From the IMG/VR virus record IMGVR_UViG_3300017971_000165, positions 1 to 34,505 of that record: 34,505 nt of DNA; one strand, written 5' to 3'. This document shows, in pieces, positions 20,235 through 29,045 of the stretch. The stretch comes from a virus. The position numbers and the translations under genes were made by a program. The stretch's first letter is position 1. The number at the start of each line of letters is the position of its first letter. The notes beneath the pieces were generated by a model. The model did not search any database and was not told the DNA's origin. It worked only from the letters and a program-made list of their open reading frames with translations.

Positions 20235-21760
20235 TATAACTCCCAGATCATAACTGTTGTATAAACCTCATCAACCCCAAAACCAGCACCAACACCATGA
20301 CCGCCAGTTGCAGTTGCACCCACCCTGGTCCTTATTTCGAAGTCTTCGTTAGCACCATCGGTTGTGAATGAACCAACAATGAAAGAATGCGTTTGCACCT
20401 GGTTTGTTGAAAAGGCTGAAAACTCATCCGTACCAATAATCTCATTGGCTGCGTCTGTTACGTTGTAAAGAAGTGACACATGGCTACTGGACCTATAAGC
20501 ATTACAGATAGCTATAATGAAATAGTCACCGGCATTGGTAAGCCTTATCTGGTTTGAACTTAGAGAGCTAAAAGATGTGTCGCCCTCGGTGGTATTTAAA
20601 ACCCTTGTCTGAAAAGACCCAGCGGTTGAGTTTCGACCAAAAGATCCTGTGGGCAAAACGTCTTTAAATATTGCTGGCTCGGCAAACCCGCCGCCACCGC
20701 CTCCAAACGCGGTCCATGCAGATCCATTATTCCAAACAGGGCTACTAAGTGTTGTATCAATGGCAATTGATCCAAGCTTATTTGTCAAAAGGTTTAAGTT
20801 TGTAGTTGTTTCATTTGGCACAACAATTCTGTTTGTGTCACTTGCGGACGAGGCTGATCCATCCACATCCTTATTTGTTATTACCTGGCTAGAAGAAATA
20901 TCAACTACGTCAACGCTTGCTATTGTTGGTCTTGATACAAAGTTTTTAATACCAGCAAAGTCTTGCGCGCCAGTGGAAACTTTACCAGCCTGAGTTGAAC
21001 TGGCGTCAATAATGTCTTGAGTGGCTTGTAGTGAATCAAATACACCTACATTGGCGCCAATCGTGGGGCGGTCGCTACCCGCAAAGACTTCCCTATAAAA
21101 GTATCTTATGTCAGTGGAAGTTAAGGAGTGGGCAGTTTCGACCCCAGATATATTTACGAAATAACTTAGTGTCCATGTACCGGCTGCCTCTGTTAATCTA
21201 CCAAAGACTCGCCTACCAGAGCCATCTTCCACTTCTGAGTTATCACTAGAGACGACAATGCTTACAAGGTTGTTTGGCGGGTCAGTGATTACACCCGCAG
21301 TGTTGGCGTCACCACCAGATGTCTTAGCAGCAAAATCAGCAGACACGTCATCACTTGTGCCGGCAGCGCCAGTGAATGTCTCCTCTACGTAGTCGGACCA
21401 AAGGTTATTGAAATCACCCAGAGCGTCTGCACTTATCGCTTTCGAATTAACACCATCATGGTCATGACCAGTAGAAGTATCAAACTCTCCGTCAAGTTTT
21501 CCAACGGCAGTCTTTTGATCGTCTCCGTTTGCCACAACATTGTTTGATGAATACGTCTTTGCAGTTGCATCTGTTGCCGCCTGGTTTGCTATACCCGATT
21601 GATCAGCGATCTCATTTACAACCCTCTGTACGTCAATCAAGTCTGTGGTGTCAGCGTTTTCTAGATCTATTTTCCCAGAGGCGCTTGTGTCTGCACTTCG
21701 TGAGACGAATGCCGTATTAAACGTAGTTTCGTCAGCATTTTGTCCGTTGGTTACACTCAT
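20234..21760 (-). CDS. Tail fibre / receptor-binding protein, 508 aa
   Basis: The N-terminus SVTNGQNADETTFNTAFVSR with SGKIDL matches the common phage fibre start 'V-x-N-G-Q...F-N-x-A-F-V-S-R...G-K-I-x-L'. After helical and beta shaft parts and a glycine hinge (FGGGGGGFA), the last 140 residues form a C1q/jelly-roll-like head (RVLNTTEGDTSFSSLSSNQI ... FGVDEVYTTVMIWEL) seen in many phages. It probably binds the receptor as a trimer. Confidence 0.75.
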   Translation of the reverse strand: MSVTNGQNADETTFNTAFVSRSADTSASGKIDLENADTTDLIDVQRVVNEIADQSGIANQAATDATAKTYSSNNVVANGDDQKTAVGKLDGEFDTSTGHDHDGVNSKAISADALGDFNNLWSDYVEETFTGAAGTSDDVSADFAAKTSGGDANTAGVITDPPNNLVSIVVSSDNSEVEDGSGRRVFGRLTEAAGTWTLSYFVNISGVETAHSLTSTDIRYFYREVFAGSDRPTIGANVGVFDSLQATQDIIDASSTQAGKVSTGAQDFAGIKNFVSRPTIASVDVVDISSSQVITNKDVDGSASSASDTNRIVVPNETTTNLNLLTNKLGSIAIDTTLSSPVWNNGSAWTAFGGGGGGFAEPAIFKDVLPTGSFGRNSTAGSFQTRVLNTTEGDTSFSSLSSNQIRLTNAGDYFIIAICNAYRSSSHVSLLYNVTDAANEIIGTDEFSAFSTNQVQTHSFIVGSFTTDGANEDFEIRTRVGATATGGHGVGAGFGVDEVYTTVMIWEL

Positions 21761-21767
21761 TAGTACC

Positions 21768-22550
21768 TCACTCTATTAATCTAAACCTTAAATTGCCAGT
21801 TTCGTAAAAGCCCTCTAGTCCTTGTCCAACCAATTCTCTTAAGCGAAAGCCTGTACCGTCCCTGCTGGCGGTAGTGGACTCAAGCAGCACCTTGTGAAAT
21901 GTCGCCCTGTCGCTTCGGTCTTTCATAAACTCAAGATTGGACTTTGTTATGGCAAAGCTTAAAAAGTCTCTAGCGTCTTGAACAGCGTTGCTATTGTTTT
22001 CTATAAAGTTGCCTTTGGCCTTAAACCTATCTGTTATATTGGTGATATTCATGGTCATGGTTTTTCTTTGACCAAATGTTACCACCTCTTGTATCCCGCT
22101 AGCTGACTCGTTTACATTTGATTGCACGTTTTGAACATCGTCATCGAAATCAATGAAGTTTTGCACAGGAAACTGTGGTACGTACTCATCGCCCATTGCA
22201 GTCACACCGTCATAAGTAGAAGCACCTGTTCTATCAGTTGATCCAAAGCCAATCAGATCGTTTATCTGTATTGTTGACGTACCGCTAGAGAACAATAACT
22301 CGAAGGTGTCGCTAGATGATATCGTAACAATCCTTGTGTCCCTGTTAAATGTTGCGGTGTAAGTTTGGTCACCAGCACTATTTAGTGCCAGCACTATTTC
22401 ATTCATAAGCTCGGTCATACTATACGATCCAACAGATATATTGGCCGTCAGCTCTGTGGGGGCTATATTAGGTTCAACAAAGTTTATCTGGTTGTTGAGT
22501 TCGTTAACGTCACCTACCGTGTAAAAGACTGGTCTTGTTTGTAAACTCAC
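21768..22550 (-). CDS. Distal tail-like protein, 260 aa
   Basis: Immediately downstream of the tape measure gene with a four-base overlap, the place of the distal tail protein in siphoviruses. Beta-rich N-terminal half (TANISVGSYSMTELMNEIV), then a second domain (TFGQRKTMTMNITNITDRF). It would form the ring that joins tail tube and tip. Assigned by gene order and size; the sequence itself is not diagnostic. Confidence 0.55.
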   Translation of the reverse strand: MSLQTRPVFYTVGDVNELNNQINFVEPNIAPTELTANISVGSYSMTELMNEIVLALNSAGDQTYTATFNRDTRIVTISSSDTFELLFSSGTSTIQINDLIGFGSTDRTGASTYDGVTAMGDEYVPQFPVQNFIDFDDDVQNVQSNVNESASGIQEVVTFGQRKTMTMNITNITDRFKAKGNFIENNSNAVQDARDFLSFAITKSNLEFMKDRSDRATFHKVLLESTTASRDGTGFRLRELVGQGLEGFYETGNLRFRLIE

Positions 22551-24442
22551 GAGACTGCCCCTCCGTTAACTACTACGCCCTCGCTATCAAAAGCCTCATT
22601 GATGACTTCTACTATCTGTCTACCCAGGTCGCCATTATCAGTGGTTAGGACATTTCCTTCCACGTTTACCGTAACAGCAGTTTGTTGCGTTTCTCTTTCT
22701 TCTGTTTGACCTGTTAGGCTACCACCGTCACCAAACTGTGGACCTCCACCAACAGCACCAACGCCACCTCCTGCACCCGCTTGTGCCCCGGCACCGCCAC
22801 CACCAAGAGCGGACAAAACCCCACCGAATGTTGCTAATGCAGCACCAGTTGCTATTAGTGTCGCCCCATTACCTTGAAGTCCTGGAATAACACTAAAGCC
22901 AAGACCTTGGAGTATAAATGCAGTACCTTGTTGGATCATTAGCTGCCCTAATGTACCAAGGAATGCCTTGGCGAATGCATCTAATGCGTTCTCGCCATCT
23001 ACAAGCGCTTTACCAAAGGCACCAAACCCGGCGCCAATACCTTGCCCGATACCACGCTTTATATTTTGCCCCACTTGTATTGCGGCTTTACTTATCCTTA
23101 AGGAGCCCTCTGTTATCTGTGCCTCTGTAGCAGAAAAACCAGCACCTATTTCGTCAAACAACGTGTTGAGTGAAGTGCCAGCCTCGATAGATTTCTGTAC
23201 AGGGTCTTCTCCGGTAGTTGCGCCAAATGCAGCGCCATCTCCGGTTGGGGCTATACCCTCTTGCGTTTGATTTATAGAAGACCTGATTGTTTCCAGTGAT
23301 TCAGTAAGGGCTCTTGTATCAATAGGCTCACCAAGGGCTTTAAGCTGCGTATTCAGCTCGGCAAGGTCTTCGCCAGCAACTTGTCTTGAGGTCTCTCCGA
23401 ACTGGATAAGGCTTTCTGATATCCCGCCGCCTGCACCAAGGAGCTTTGCAACTCTCCCAATGCCTTCTCCGATTGTGCCTATAATTGCTGCAATAACATT
23501 CCCGCCAGCCACAATAGAGTTTACCAGGGCGGTGAATGCTCTACTTATTACGGTGGTCGATATAATTGCGTTTCTTGCCCATAACTCGAAGACATCTATC
23601 AAGGCTATAATTGGGCCTCTTAGAAAGTCACCGCTTTGTGCTGTTTGATTGATACTTGCAGTAACGCCAGAGAGCACTTGAGATATGCCTCTGAATGCAC
23701 CTATTAAAGCAGGAGAACCTGTAACGAATGAGCCTATGCTTTCAAGAAAGTCTGAAAATATATTTGTTAACTGTTTAAGCGAGCCCGAAAACGTGACTAT
23801 TTGTGCAGATGCGATACCCCTGAACTTGGCACCAAGTAAGTCAATTGCGGCGCCCGCTCTTAGTTGTTCTGCTGATAAGTTCTTAAGCTCTGGAATAACC
23901 TCGCCTAGCTCACCAGCAAACCCGCCCAGTGTTCTCGCAACATTTCTTGTAGCGCTGTTAAGATCAATGTTTAATGCGCCAGCAAGATCAGCGGCAGCGG
24001 CGACTACAGCCTTTGATTGCTCTGCAGTTGCTCCCAGACCTTGTGCGAATGCCAGTTGTTCTAAGACTGCCTCGTCACCAAAGCGTGTCACTGATTGCAA
24101 TTGTGAAGCAAAGTTTTGCAGGTCTTGACTTGCTCCCTGCGAGAACTCTCCAATTCTTCTTAGTGATGCGTTAAGGTTATTAACAGCATCTTCTTGTCTT
24201 GCGGCAGCGGCAATAATCTCTCTTCCTGCAAACACTGCAGCAACAGATGCAGCGGCGGCAGCGGCAACAGCGCCAAGCCTTACGAGTCCGGCCCTAGCAC
24301 CGTCGGTAAAGCTTCTACCGAAGGCACGTCCAGCACCCTGGCCAGACCTCTTAACTCTACCTTCTAGATCGCCAACAGCATTTCTTACCGAGGCGTCATC
24401 GGTTTCTAGCTCTAATTCAATTCTGATCTTTTCGTCAGCCAC
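22547..24442 (-). CDS. Tape measure protein, 631 aa
   Basis: It sets tail length and passes through the tube before DNA. The N-terminal part is helical (IELELETDDASVRNAVGDLE), followed by alanine-rich membrane-like helices (LGAVAAAAAASVAAVFAG), a DUF/tape-measure core (RIGEFSQGASQDLQNFASQL, AFAQGLGATAEQSKAVVAAA) and a second hydrophobic, glycine-rich region near the end. The start is GTG overlapping the end of the tail chaperone extension. At 631 residues the tail should be short to medium, near 95 nm by the usual 0.15 nm per residue. Confidence 0.9.
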   Translation of the reverse strand: MADEKIRIELELETDDASVRNAVGDLEGRVKRSGQGAGRAFGRSFTDGARAGLVRLGAVAAAAAASVAAVFAGREIIAAAARQEDAVNNLNASLRRIGEFSQGASQDLQNFASQLQSVTRFGDEAVLEQLAFAQGLGATAEQSKAVVAAAADLAGALNIDLNSATRNVARTLGGFAGELGEVIPELKNLSAEQLRAGAAIDLLGAKFRGIASAQIVTFSGSLKQLTNIFSDFLESIGSFVTGSPALIGAFRGISQVLSGVTASINQTAQSGDFLRGPIIALIDVFELWARNAIISTTVISRAFTALVNSIVAGGNVIAAIIGTIGEGIGRVAKLLGAGGGISESLIQFGETSRQVAGEDLAELNTQLKALGEPIDTRALTESLETIRSSINQTQEGIAPTGDGAAFGATTGEDPVQKSIEAGTSLNTLFDEIGAGFSATEAQITEGSLRISKAAIQVGQNIKRGIGQGIGAGFGAFGKALVDGENALDAFAKAFLGTLGQLMIQQGTAFILQGLGFSVIPGLQGNGATLIATGAALATFGGVLSALGGGGAGAQAGAGGGVGAVGGGPQFGDGGSLTGQTEERETQQTAVTVNVEGNVLTTDNGDLGRQIVEVINEAFDSEGVVVNGGAVS

Positions 24443-24964
24443 GTCCCATTACCTTGAAAAATTCGTCAAAATCCATTTCTTTTTGCAACCCCTGTGGATA
24501 GGCAAGTTTCCTCATCTCTCTAAAGAACTTCTGCCTGGCTTCCCTTTTCATTTTCGGGTAGTCGACAATGTTCATATCAACGAGCCTTTGTTGTGCCTCG
24601 ATAACAGTAATCGATTCGTAGTATTCGATTGCCGTATTGTATTCAAGGTCACAAACCTCCTTGTCTGTCCATCCGTAGAAACTTGCCAGCTTTGCCTTAA
24701 AGAAGATCGATGGATCTACTTTTTTTTTGCTGGCATTAGAGCGTTGACCACTTGCTGTAGATGATCACTCTCCATTTCCCCAGACACTTCCTTAGGTAGT
24801 CCTAGCTTGTCGAGAAACTCTAAAAGTAGTTCGCCAGCATCTTCCTCGCCACGCTTGTTTAACTCTTTTGCGTAGTTTTGGACCTGGCTAACAGTGGGAA
24901 AGAGTATCTTGTACTCTTCCCCATATACTTTTAAAGCAAGTTCTCGTCGTTTAAACTCGAGCAT
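24435..24964 (-). CDS. Tail assembly chaperone, frameshifted long form (about 176 aa)
   Basis: The reading frame of the short form ends at 24716 in a run of nine A residues (plus-strand T at 24720-24728). A -1 slip there continues KVDPSIFFKAKLASFYGW to a stop at 24435-24437, right at the tape measure start. That extension has no start of its own, about 95 residues, and ends FFKVMGRG. This is the classic G/GT arrangement: the long form binds tape measure, the short form binds tail tube protein. The slippery run is seen directly; the shift itself is inferred. Confidence 0.85.
24716..24964 (-). CDS. Tail assembly chaperone, short form, 82 aa
   Basis: MLEFKRRELALKVYGEEYKI is typical of small tail chaperones. 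The protein ends ALMPAKKK at TAG immediately after the A9 slippery run. It starts one base overlapping the major tail protein stop. Most ribosomes should make this form, a minority the long form. Confidence 0.83.
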   Translation of the reverse strand: MLEFKRRELALKVYGEEYKILFPTVSQVQNYAKELNKRGEEDAGELLLEFLDKLGLPKEVSGEMESDHLQQVVNALMPAKKK

Positions 24965-25896
24965 TAAACCCTCACGTCTTGTTCGTTATCTCCAAAGGCC
25001 ATTAAGTTAATTGCCTCTTCTACATCTCTGTCAGCGAGTGCAGTGAATGTTACAGACATTGTTTGTGGCTCTTCACCAGAGAAGTTAATAGTCTCGGGTC
25101 GTGGAGCTGATTTCCAGAATACAATGTCGCGACTTCTATCACTTGCAGCGAATCTAGTTGGGTGAAGAACTAATTCACCGCCTAGATCAAAGAAAGATTG
25201 ATACAATCTTGACTCACCATAACCAACTAGCTGAGTACCACCAGAGGGAGTGAATGTATCACCAGTAACTGAACCAACGATAGTTTCCCATCGCTCAGCA
25301 GTCATTTCTAGAAAGCTCATAGAAGCTGAAACAGATGAACCAGTAAAGACCTCATCTAGTACAAGTTGTCCTGTTTGGTCGGCAGTAATGGTTACAGTGT
25401 TGGCTTCCATTGTTACTTCAACACCGCCAGATGTACGACCAAGATCGCCACCTAGACCAGTTCTTTGAAGAGTAATAGTGACACCAGAATCAACGTCAGC
25501 AGCAGCATTAGTCACGGCACCTTTCTTGTCGGCCTCCATGATAACAGTAGCGCCACTTGAATCGGCTGGATCTACCTTGGATCTAAAAGCAGCATTGGCC
25601 TCTAGTGCGGCAGCTAGCTTAGTAGCAACTTGAGCTGCAGTGTCGCCGGTAACAACGTCAACTTCCAACAGAGTCTCACCAGATGGTGGAGTTGGTGGAG
25701 TTGAAGAAGCATCCAGGTCAAACCATACTTGAAACCCAGCTTCAGAACTAAAGTTTGCAGACGGTACGTAAACGATAAAGCTTTCACCGTCTAGATCTGC
25801 CGCCGCATCGTTAACTAAAACGGTGTAGCATTGACGAGTGCCCCAAGAGACATCCGCCGCACTCAATAAAAATGTGCTTGATGATGAACTTGCCAT
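24964..25896 (-). CDS. Major tail protein (tail tube), 310 aa
   Basis: Lies directly upstream of the tail chaperones, as in nearly all siphoviruses. The sequence is small-residue-rich and beta-heavy (SSSSSTFLLSAADVSWGTRQ, TSGGVEVTMEANTVTITADQ) and ends in SVTFTALADRDVEEAINLMAF, similar to tail-tube C-termini. An insertion of about 100 residues (SGETLLEVDVVTGDTAAQVA) may be a surface domain. A strong AAGGAG ribosome site fits high expression. The 45 bases after the previous gene hold two copies of TCCTTATGT. Confidence 0.78.
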   Translation of the reverse strand: MASSSSSTFLLSAADVSWGTRQCYTVLVNDAAADLDGESFIVYVPSANFSSEAGFQVWFDLDASSTPPTPPSGETLLEVDVVTGDTAAQVATKLAAALEANAAFRSKVDPADSSGATVIMEADKKGAVTNAAADVDSGVTITLQRTGLGGDLGRTSGGVEVTMEANTVTITADQTGQLVLDEVFTGSSVSASMSFLEMTAERWETIVGSVTGDTFTPSGGTQLVGYGESRLYQSFFDLGGELVLHPTRFAASDRSRDIVFWKSAPRPETINFSGEEPQTMSVTFTALADRDVEEAINLMAFGDNEQDVRV

Positions 25897-25941
25897 ATAA
25901 CATCTCCTTATGTTTTATGGGCACTCAGGTATCACATATCC

Positions 25942-26400
25942 TTATGTGCCAAAGTAAAGTCTTACGTTAAATTCTAGTTGAATTTGAACGATATTGTCAT
26001 TAGAAGCAGCTATCTCAGATGGCGTTATTGAGACAGACTGCACATCTTCTATGTTTCCTGTTCTTCCTGCGGTTATTTCCGCTTGTTTATATAATTCCAC
26101 GTTTTCCACATCGATGATATCTAGCCGGATGCAGTTTGCCACGTCTAAGAGTTCATCTGTTGCTGTTACAATGTCGACAAAGCCTCTTTTCCATATAGTC
26201 AGCACGACAGGGAATTGATCTTGTATCGATCTATCTTGTTGTGGGCTTGATGTTAACGCGCCAAGTCCTACATGGTACTTGCTGTCTAATACTGTAGTGG
26301 GGACGTTTTCTATATTAAAAGAGTCGGTCCATTCCTCATATGTAGGCTCAACTATTGCCATACGTGTGTTGAAATATCTTCTAACTTGCGAAAGGCTCAA
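25942..26400 (-). CDS. Tail terminator / completion protein, 152 aa
   Basis: Between the connector and the tail tube gene. It begins SLSQVRRYFNTRMAIVEPTY, a helix followed by the beta-sheet layout of gpU-like tail terminators, and ends in a strand (IVQIQLEFNVRLYFGT). It would form the ring that stops tail tube growth and joins the head. Assigned by position and fold pattern. Confidence 0.65.
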   Translation of the reverse strand: MSLSQVRRYFNTRMAIVEPTYEEWTDSFNIENVPTTVLDSKYHVGLGALTSSPQQDRSIQDQFPVVLTIWKRGFVDIVTATDELLDVANCIRLDIIDVENVELYKQAEITAGRTGNIEDVQSVSITPSEIAASNDNIVQIQLEFNVRLYFGT

Positions 26401-27083
26401 CGTCTCACCATCCCGAATGATCTAAGATCTGTCTTTGAAACATCTTCCTCCGAGTCACCGTCCCTGTCGAGCCTAATTGCCCCGCGATTTCGGGCCTTCT
26501 CCGCCATTTCCATGTATTTCTGTGCTTTCTGCATAAAGATGTCGTCAACAGCATTAGACAAACCCTCGAATATCAACCCAAGTGTTAAGAACTTGCTCCA
26601 ATCATTCACTTCTTGAATGTCGATAATCGCCGCCTTTGTTAAACGATCACCGTTGGTGTCCCATATGCGATTTTCATCCAGCCATGTGATTATTCTATCC
26701 TGCGCGCTCCTATGAACGTCCAGAAAACTGTTTCGCCCATTTCTTGTATAGTTTAATAGGTCTGGCTCATGAGGCAGTAACTCTTCATCACTTGAGAATA
26801 GTTTGTCGTCAGCAGCGCTGATAATGGTCAGCGCCTTAGTAACAGTCGAAGGGGCACCATCCGTAGTAACTCTTACCGTCACGTCCTTATCGCCATCGAC
26901 TGCATACTGATAGTCTAGGTATTGGCTTGACGTAACGTCAATAAAGCCAGCGCCAGATTCCGGTTCAATTTCAATTAATGTTATGGCCGCCTCGTCTGGT
27001 GTGACGTATGAATCACTGGCATCTAGCCTGGTCCTGTCGTCTACTTGAACTATTTCTTCTAGCTTCAATACTGGGAAGATCAT
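26397..27083 (-). CDS. Putative head-tail connector, 228 aa
   Basis: The N-terminal 90 residues are beta-rich (AAITLIEIEPESGAGFIDV). The C-terminal 130 are helical: NSFLDVHRSAQDRIITWLDE, then FLTLGLIFEGLSNAVDDIFM and KYMEMAEKARNRGAIRLD, resembling helical connector proteins attached to the portal. It lies just before the tail terminator with a four-base overlap. The fused beta domain is unusual. Confidence 0.58.
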   Translation of the reverse strand: MIFPVLKLEEIVQVDDRTRLDASDSYVTPDEAAITLIEIEPESGAGFIDVTSSQYLDYQYAVDGDKDVTVRVTTDGAPSTVTKALTIISAADDKLFSSDEELLPHEPDLLNYTRNGRNSFLDVHRSAQDRIITWLDENRIWDTNGDRLTKAAIIDIQEVNDWSKFLTLGLIFEGLSNAVDDIFMQKAQKYMEMAEKARNRGAIRLDRDGDSEEDVSKTDLRSFGMVRR

Positions 27084-27331
27084 TACTTGCTCTCCTGTTT
27101 TTCAATTTGCTCAGCAGGCTTATCTGGTATTTTCCAATCATTTGTGTCCATTGACCAGAAAAGATGTCCACAAACAAAGCCAACAAGGAAGGGTATTGAG
27201 GGGTATTTGCGAGAAAGCCTTATAATCCACGCAGAGATAGATTCGTATTTGCCACGATTATATATAATAACAAAGTCGTAAATAATTATGAAGGCAACTA
27301 TCAGGAGTATAACTAAAAGTGTTAAGTTCAT
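27083..27331 (-). CDS. Small membrane protein (GHLFW motif), 82 aa
   Basis: Two hydrophobic segments, LTLLVILLIVAFIIIYDFVI and YPSIPFLVGFVCGHLFW. The second matches a pattern I have seen in other phage small membrane proteins of unknown role. It sits within the connector genes by one- and four-base overlaps, so it is made late. Possible roles are lysis or DNA entry; neither is shown. Confidence 0.6.
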   Translation of the reverse strand: MNLTLLVILLIVAFIIIYDFVIIYNRGKYESISAWIIRLSRKYPSIPFLVGFVCGHLFWSMDTNDWKIPDKPAEQIEKQESK

Positions 27332-28359
27332 ACAGGTCTCTCTATTAAGTAAAAGGTTGCTGTGCCATATGTGCCGGTCAACTCGATATTGCTTTCTGAG
27401 TATACATGCAAAACCGCATTCATCGAGCTACTCATAATCTTTTCCCCCACATAGTGAAATGGGAATATAATAAGCTGCCTGCCGATATCGGGCATACTTG
27501 GCACCGTATAACCAAGGTTTGATTCGTTAATGATATCTCTTATAGAATTGTATTTAATGGTCTCGCCAGGTATTCGCTCTATCAGCTCCCATGGATGACC
27601 AGGTACTCCAAAGAAGGGGTTATCTACCCATATCTCAAAAACTAGAGGGGTGTTAACGCTTACATCGTCAGTAAACTGCACCTCTGAGTGTTCGATAACC
27701 AATAGCTTACCTGGATTAACTGGTAGCTTCCACACACTTGTAGTGGGGTAGCTATAGCTGCATGTGACCTCGCCAACAGGGGGCACGTCAAAGGTTATGG
27801 TTCCATTAGAGTGGTTAACGGTGTAGCCAGACGTTTGAACAACACCGTCCACGCTAACCGAGATCGCATACTGTTGGTGGATGTCTTGTCTGTGGATAAC
27901 TCCATTTTCTACATCGATAAAAGCATCATTGGCTGCTGAATAGATATTAGGGGTATCCATTGTGAGTATTTCATCTGTAACCCTAACACTATCACTGTAC
28001 CAAGTAGTCTTGTTGCAGAAATCATGAGTTGCCCTACTCATGGTCGTGTCTTGAGTTTTCTGGCTTATCGCCCTTTGGACTATGTGCCCAGAGGCATCGT
28101 ATTCCTGACCTTCAATTTGAACCAGCTCGGGGTCTACTAGGGGTACCCCCTGGTGATCGGCAACGACAACATCTAGAGCGTCTTCATCTGTTTGCCCCAG
28201 ATTACCTTTAAAGTTTATCGTTAAATCGTCTTCTGCTGTTGTAATACTATCAACGGCAATAAGTATGGAGCTTTCCTGTATTTCAACATTTAAAGAACCG
28301 GCATCGGCAACACCGTTGGCAGTATCATTTTCTATTGAGTAAACATATGATTGTGGCAT
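27328..28359 (-). CDS. Putative virion protein, 343 aa
   Basis: Beta-rich with several small domains: SIENDTANGVADAGSLNVEI at the N-terminus, a middle part with SVSVDGVVQTSGYTVNHSNG (a repeat-like surface fold), and a C-terminal domain (MSSSMNAVLHVYSESNIELT). It lies in the capsid-side late genes. Probably a structural protein at the head-tail joint or on the capsid; no family recognised. Confidence 0.55.
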   Translation of the reverse strand: MPQSYVYSIENDTANGVADAGSLNVEIQESSILIAVDSITTAEDDLTINFKGNLGQTDEDALDVVVADHQGVPLVDPELVQIEGQEYDASGHIVQRAISQKTQDTTMSRATHDFCNKTTWYSDSVRVTDEILTMDTPNIYSAANDAFIDVENGVIHRQDIHQQYAISVSVDGVVQTSGYTVNHSNGTITFDVPPVGEVTCSYSYPTTSVWKLPVNPGKLLVIEHSEVQFTDDVSVNTPLVFEIWVDNPFFGVPGHPWELIERIPGETIKYNSIRDIINESNLGYTVPSMPDIGRQLIIFPFHYVGEKIMSSSMNAVLHVYSESNIELTGTYGTATFYLIERPV

Positions 28360-29045
28360 TACAAAACCCTCCAGACTTCTAGCGATGCTTGAAACATTCT
28401 CGAAACTCTTGACGCTGTTGCGGGTCTATATTGAAGATCGATAGTGTGAGAGCCTGCTGTTAAATTCAAACCCGGTCCAAGTATATTGCTGTAATACCTT
28501 TGGTCAGCACCGGCATCCTTTGGCTCCTGGCGAAGCTCCTCGCCAACCTGCACTCCGTCTAATAGAAGCTGCACTCTAATGTCGTTTGACGCACTATTAT
28601 GCCCCCAAACAAAGTTTGCATTTATTCTATATATGTTAGGTGTTGACTCGGCGGTGACATCAAATGTTAAAGAGCTATAAACGGTAAAAGATGAACCGGT
28701 AGTGGTTTCGTCTGCCGTCTTTAAGCTGGCGTCAAAGTCTTTGCCAAAGTTTCTATTAGAAAGTGTTTCCCCAAGGCTTTGCATGTCAGTGTCGGTTACG
28801 TTTTGAGCGTTGGTCGCATCAAATGGGATGTCTTGAGCGCTAAGTTGCCTCCAATCATTTATCCCTGTTGAGAACTTTTGCCAGATGATCACTTTCGAAG
28901 ATGGATTTGTTTGCACATAGATGGTCCTGGTCGGAAGGTCTAGTCCAACCGGAGAAGATGCCCCTCCCGTGTAGAAGGGGCCGTCTTCATTATCTGTACT
29001 TACTGTAAATCCATTTTCAGCTTCAAAAGCTTTGGCTATATCCAT
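28359..29045 (-). CDS. Putative capsid-side fibre/decoration protein, 228 aa
   Basis: The N-terminus (DIAKAFEAENGFTVSTDNED, then IYVQTNPSSKVIIWQKFSTG) is related in pattern to the N-terminus of the next gene (29045). The C-terminal 110 residues are a jelly-roll-like domain (LTFDVTAESTPNIYRINANF ... GSHTIDLQYRPAT). Such modular proteins bind other virion proteins at one end and glycans at the other. It is one base from the next gene on each side. Confidence 0.58.
   Translation of the reverse strand: MDIAKAFEAENGFTVSTDNEDGPFYTGGASSPVGLDLPTRTIYVQTNPSSKVIIWQKFSTGINDWRQLSAQDIPFDATNAQNVTDTDMQSLGETLSNRNFGKDFDASLKTADETTTGSSFTVYSSLTFDVTAESTPNIYRINANFVWGHNSASNDIRVQLLLDGVQVGEELRQEPKDAGADQRYYSNILGPGLNLTAGSHTIDLQYRPATASRVSRMFQASLEVWRVL

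Noticed and set aside
23685-24128. 147-codon plus-strand frame opposite the tape measure gene
   Set aside because: Antisense shadow of an alanine-rich gene.
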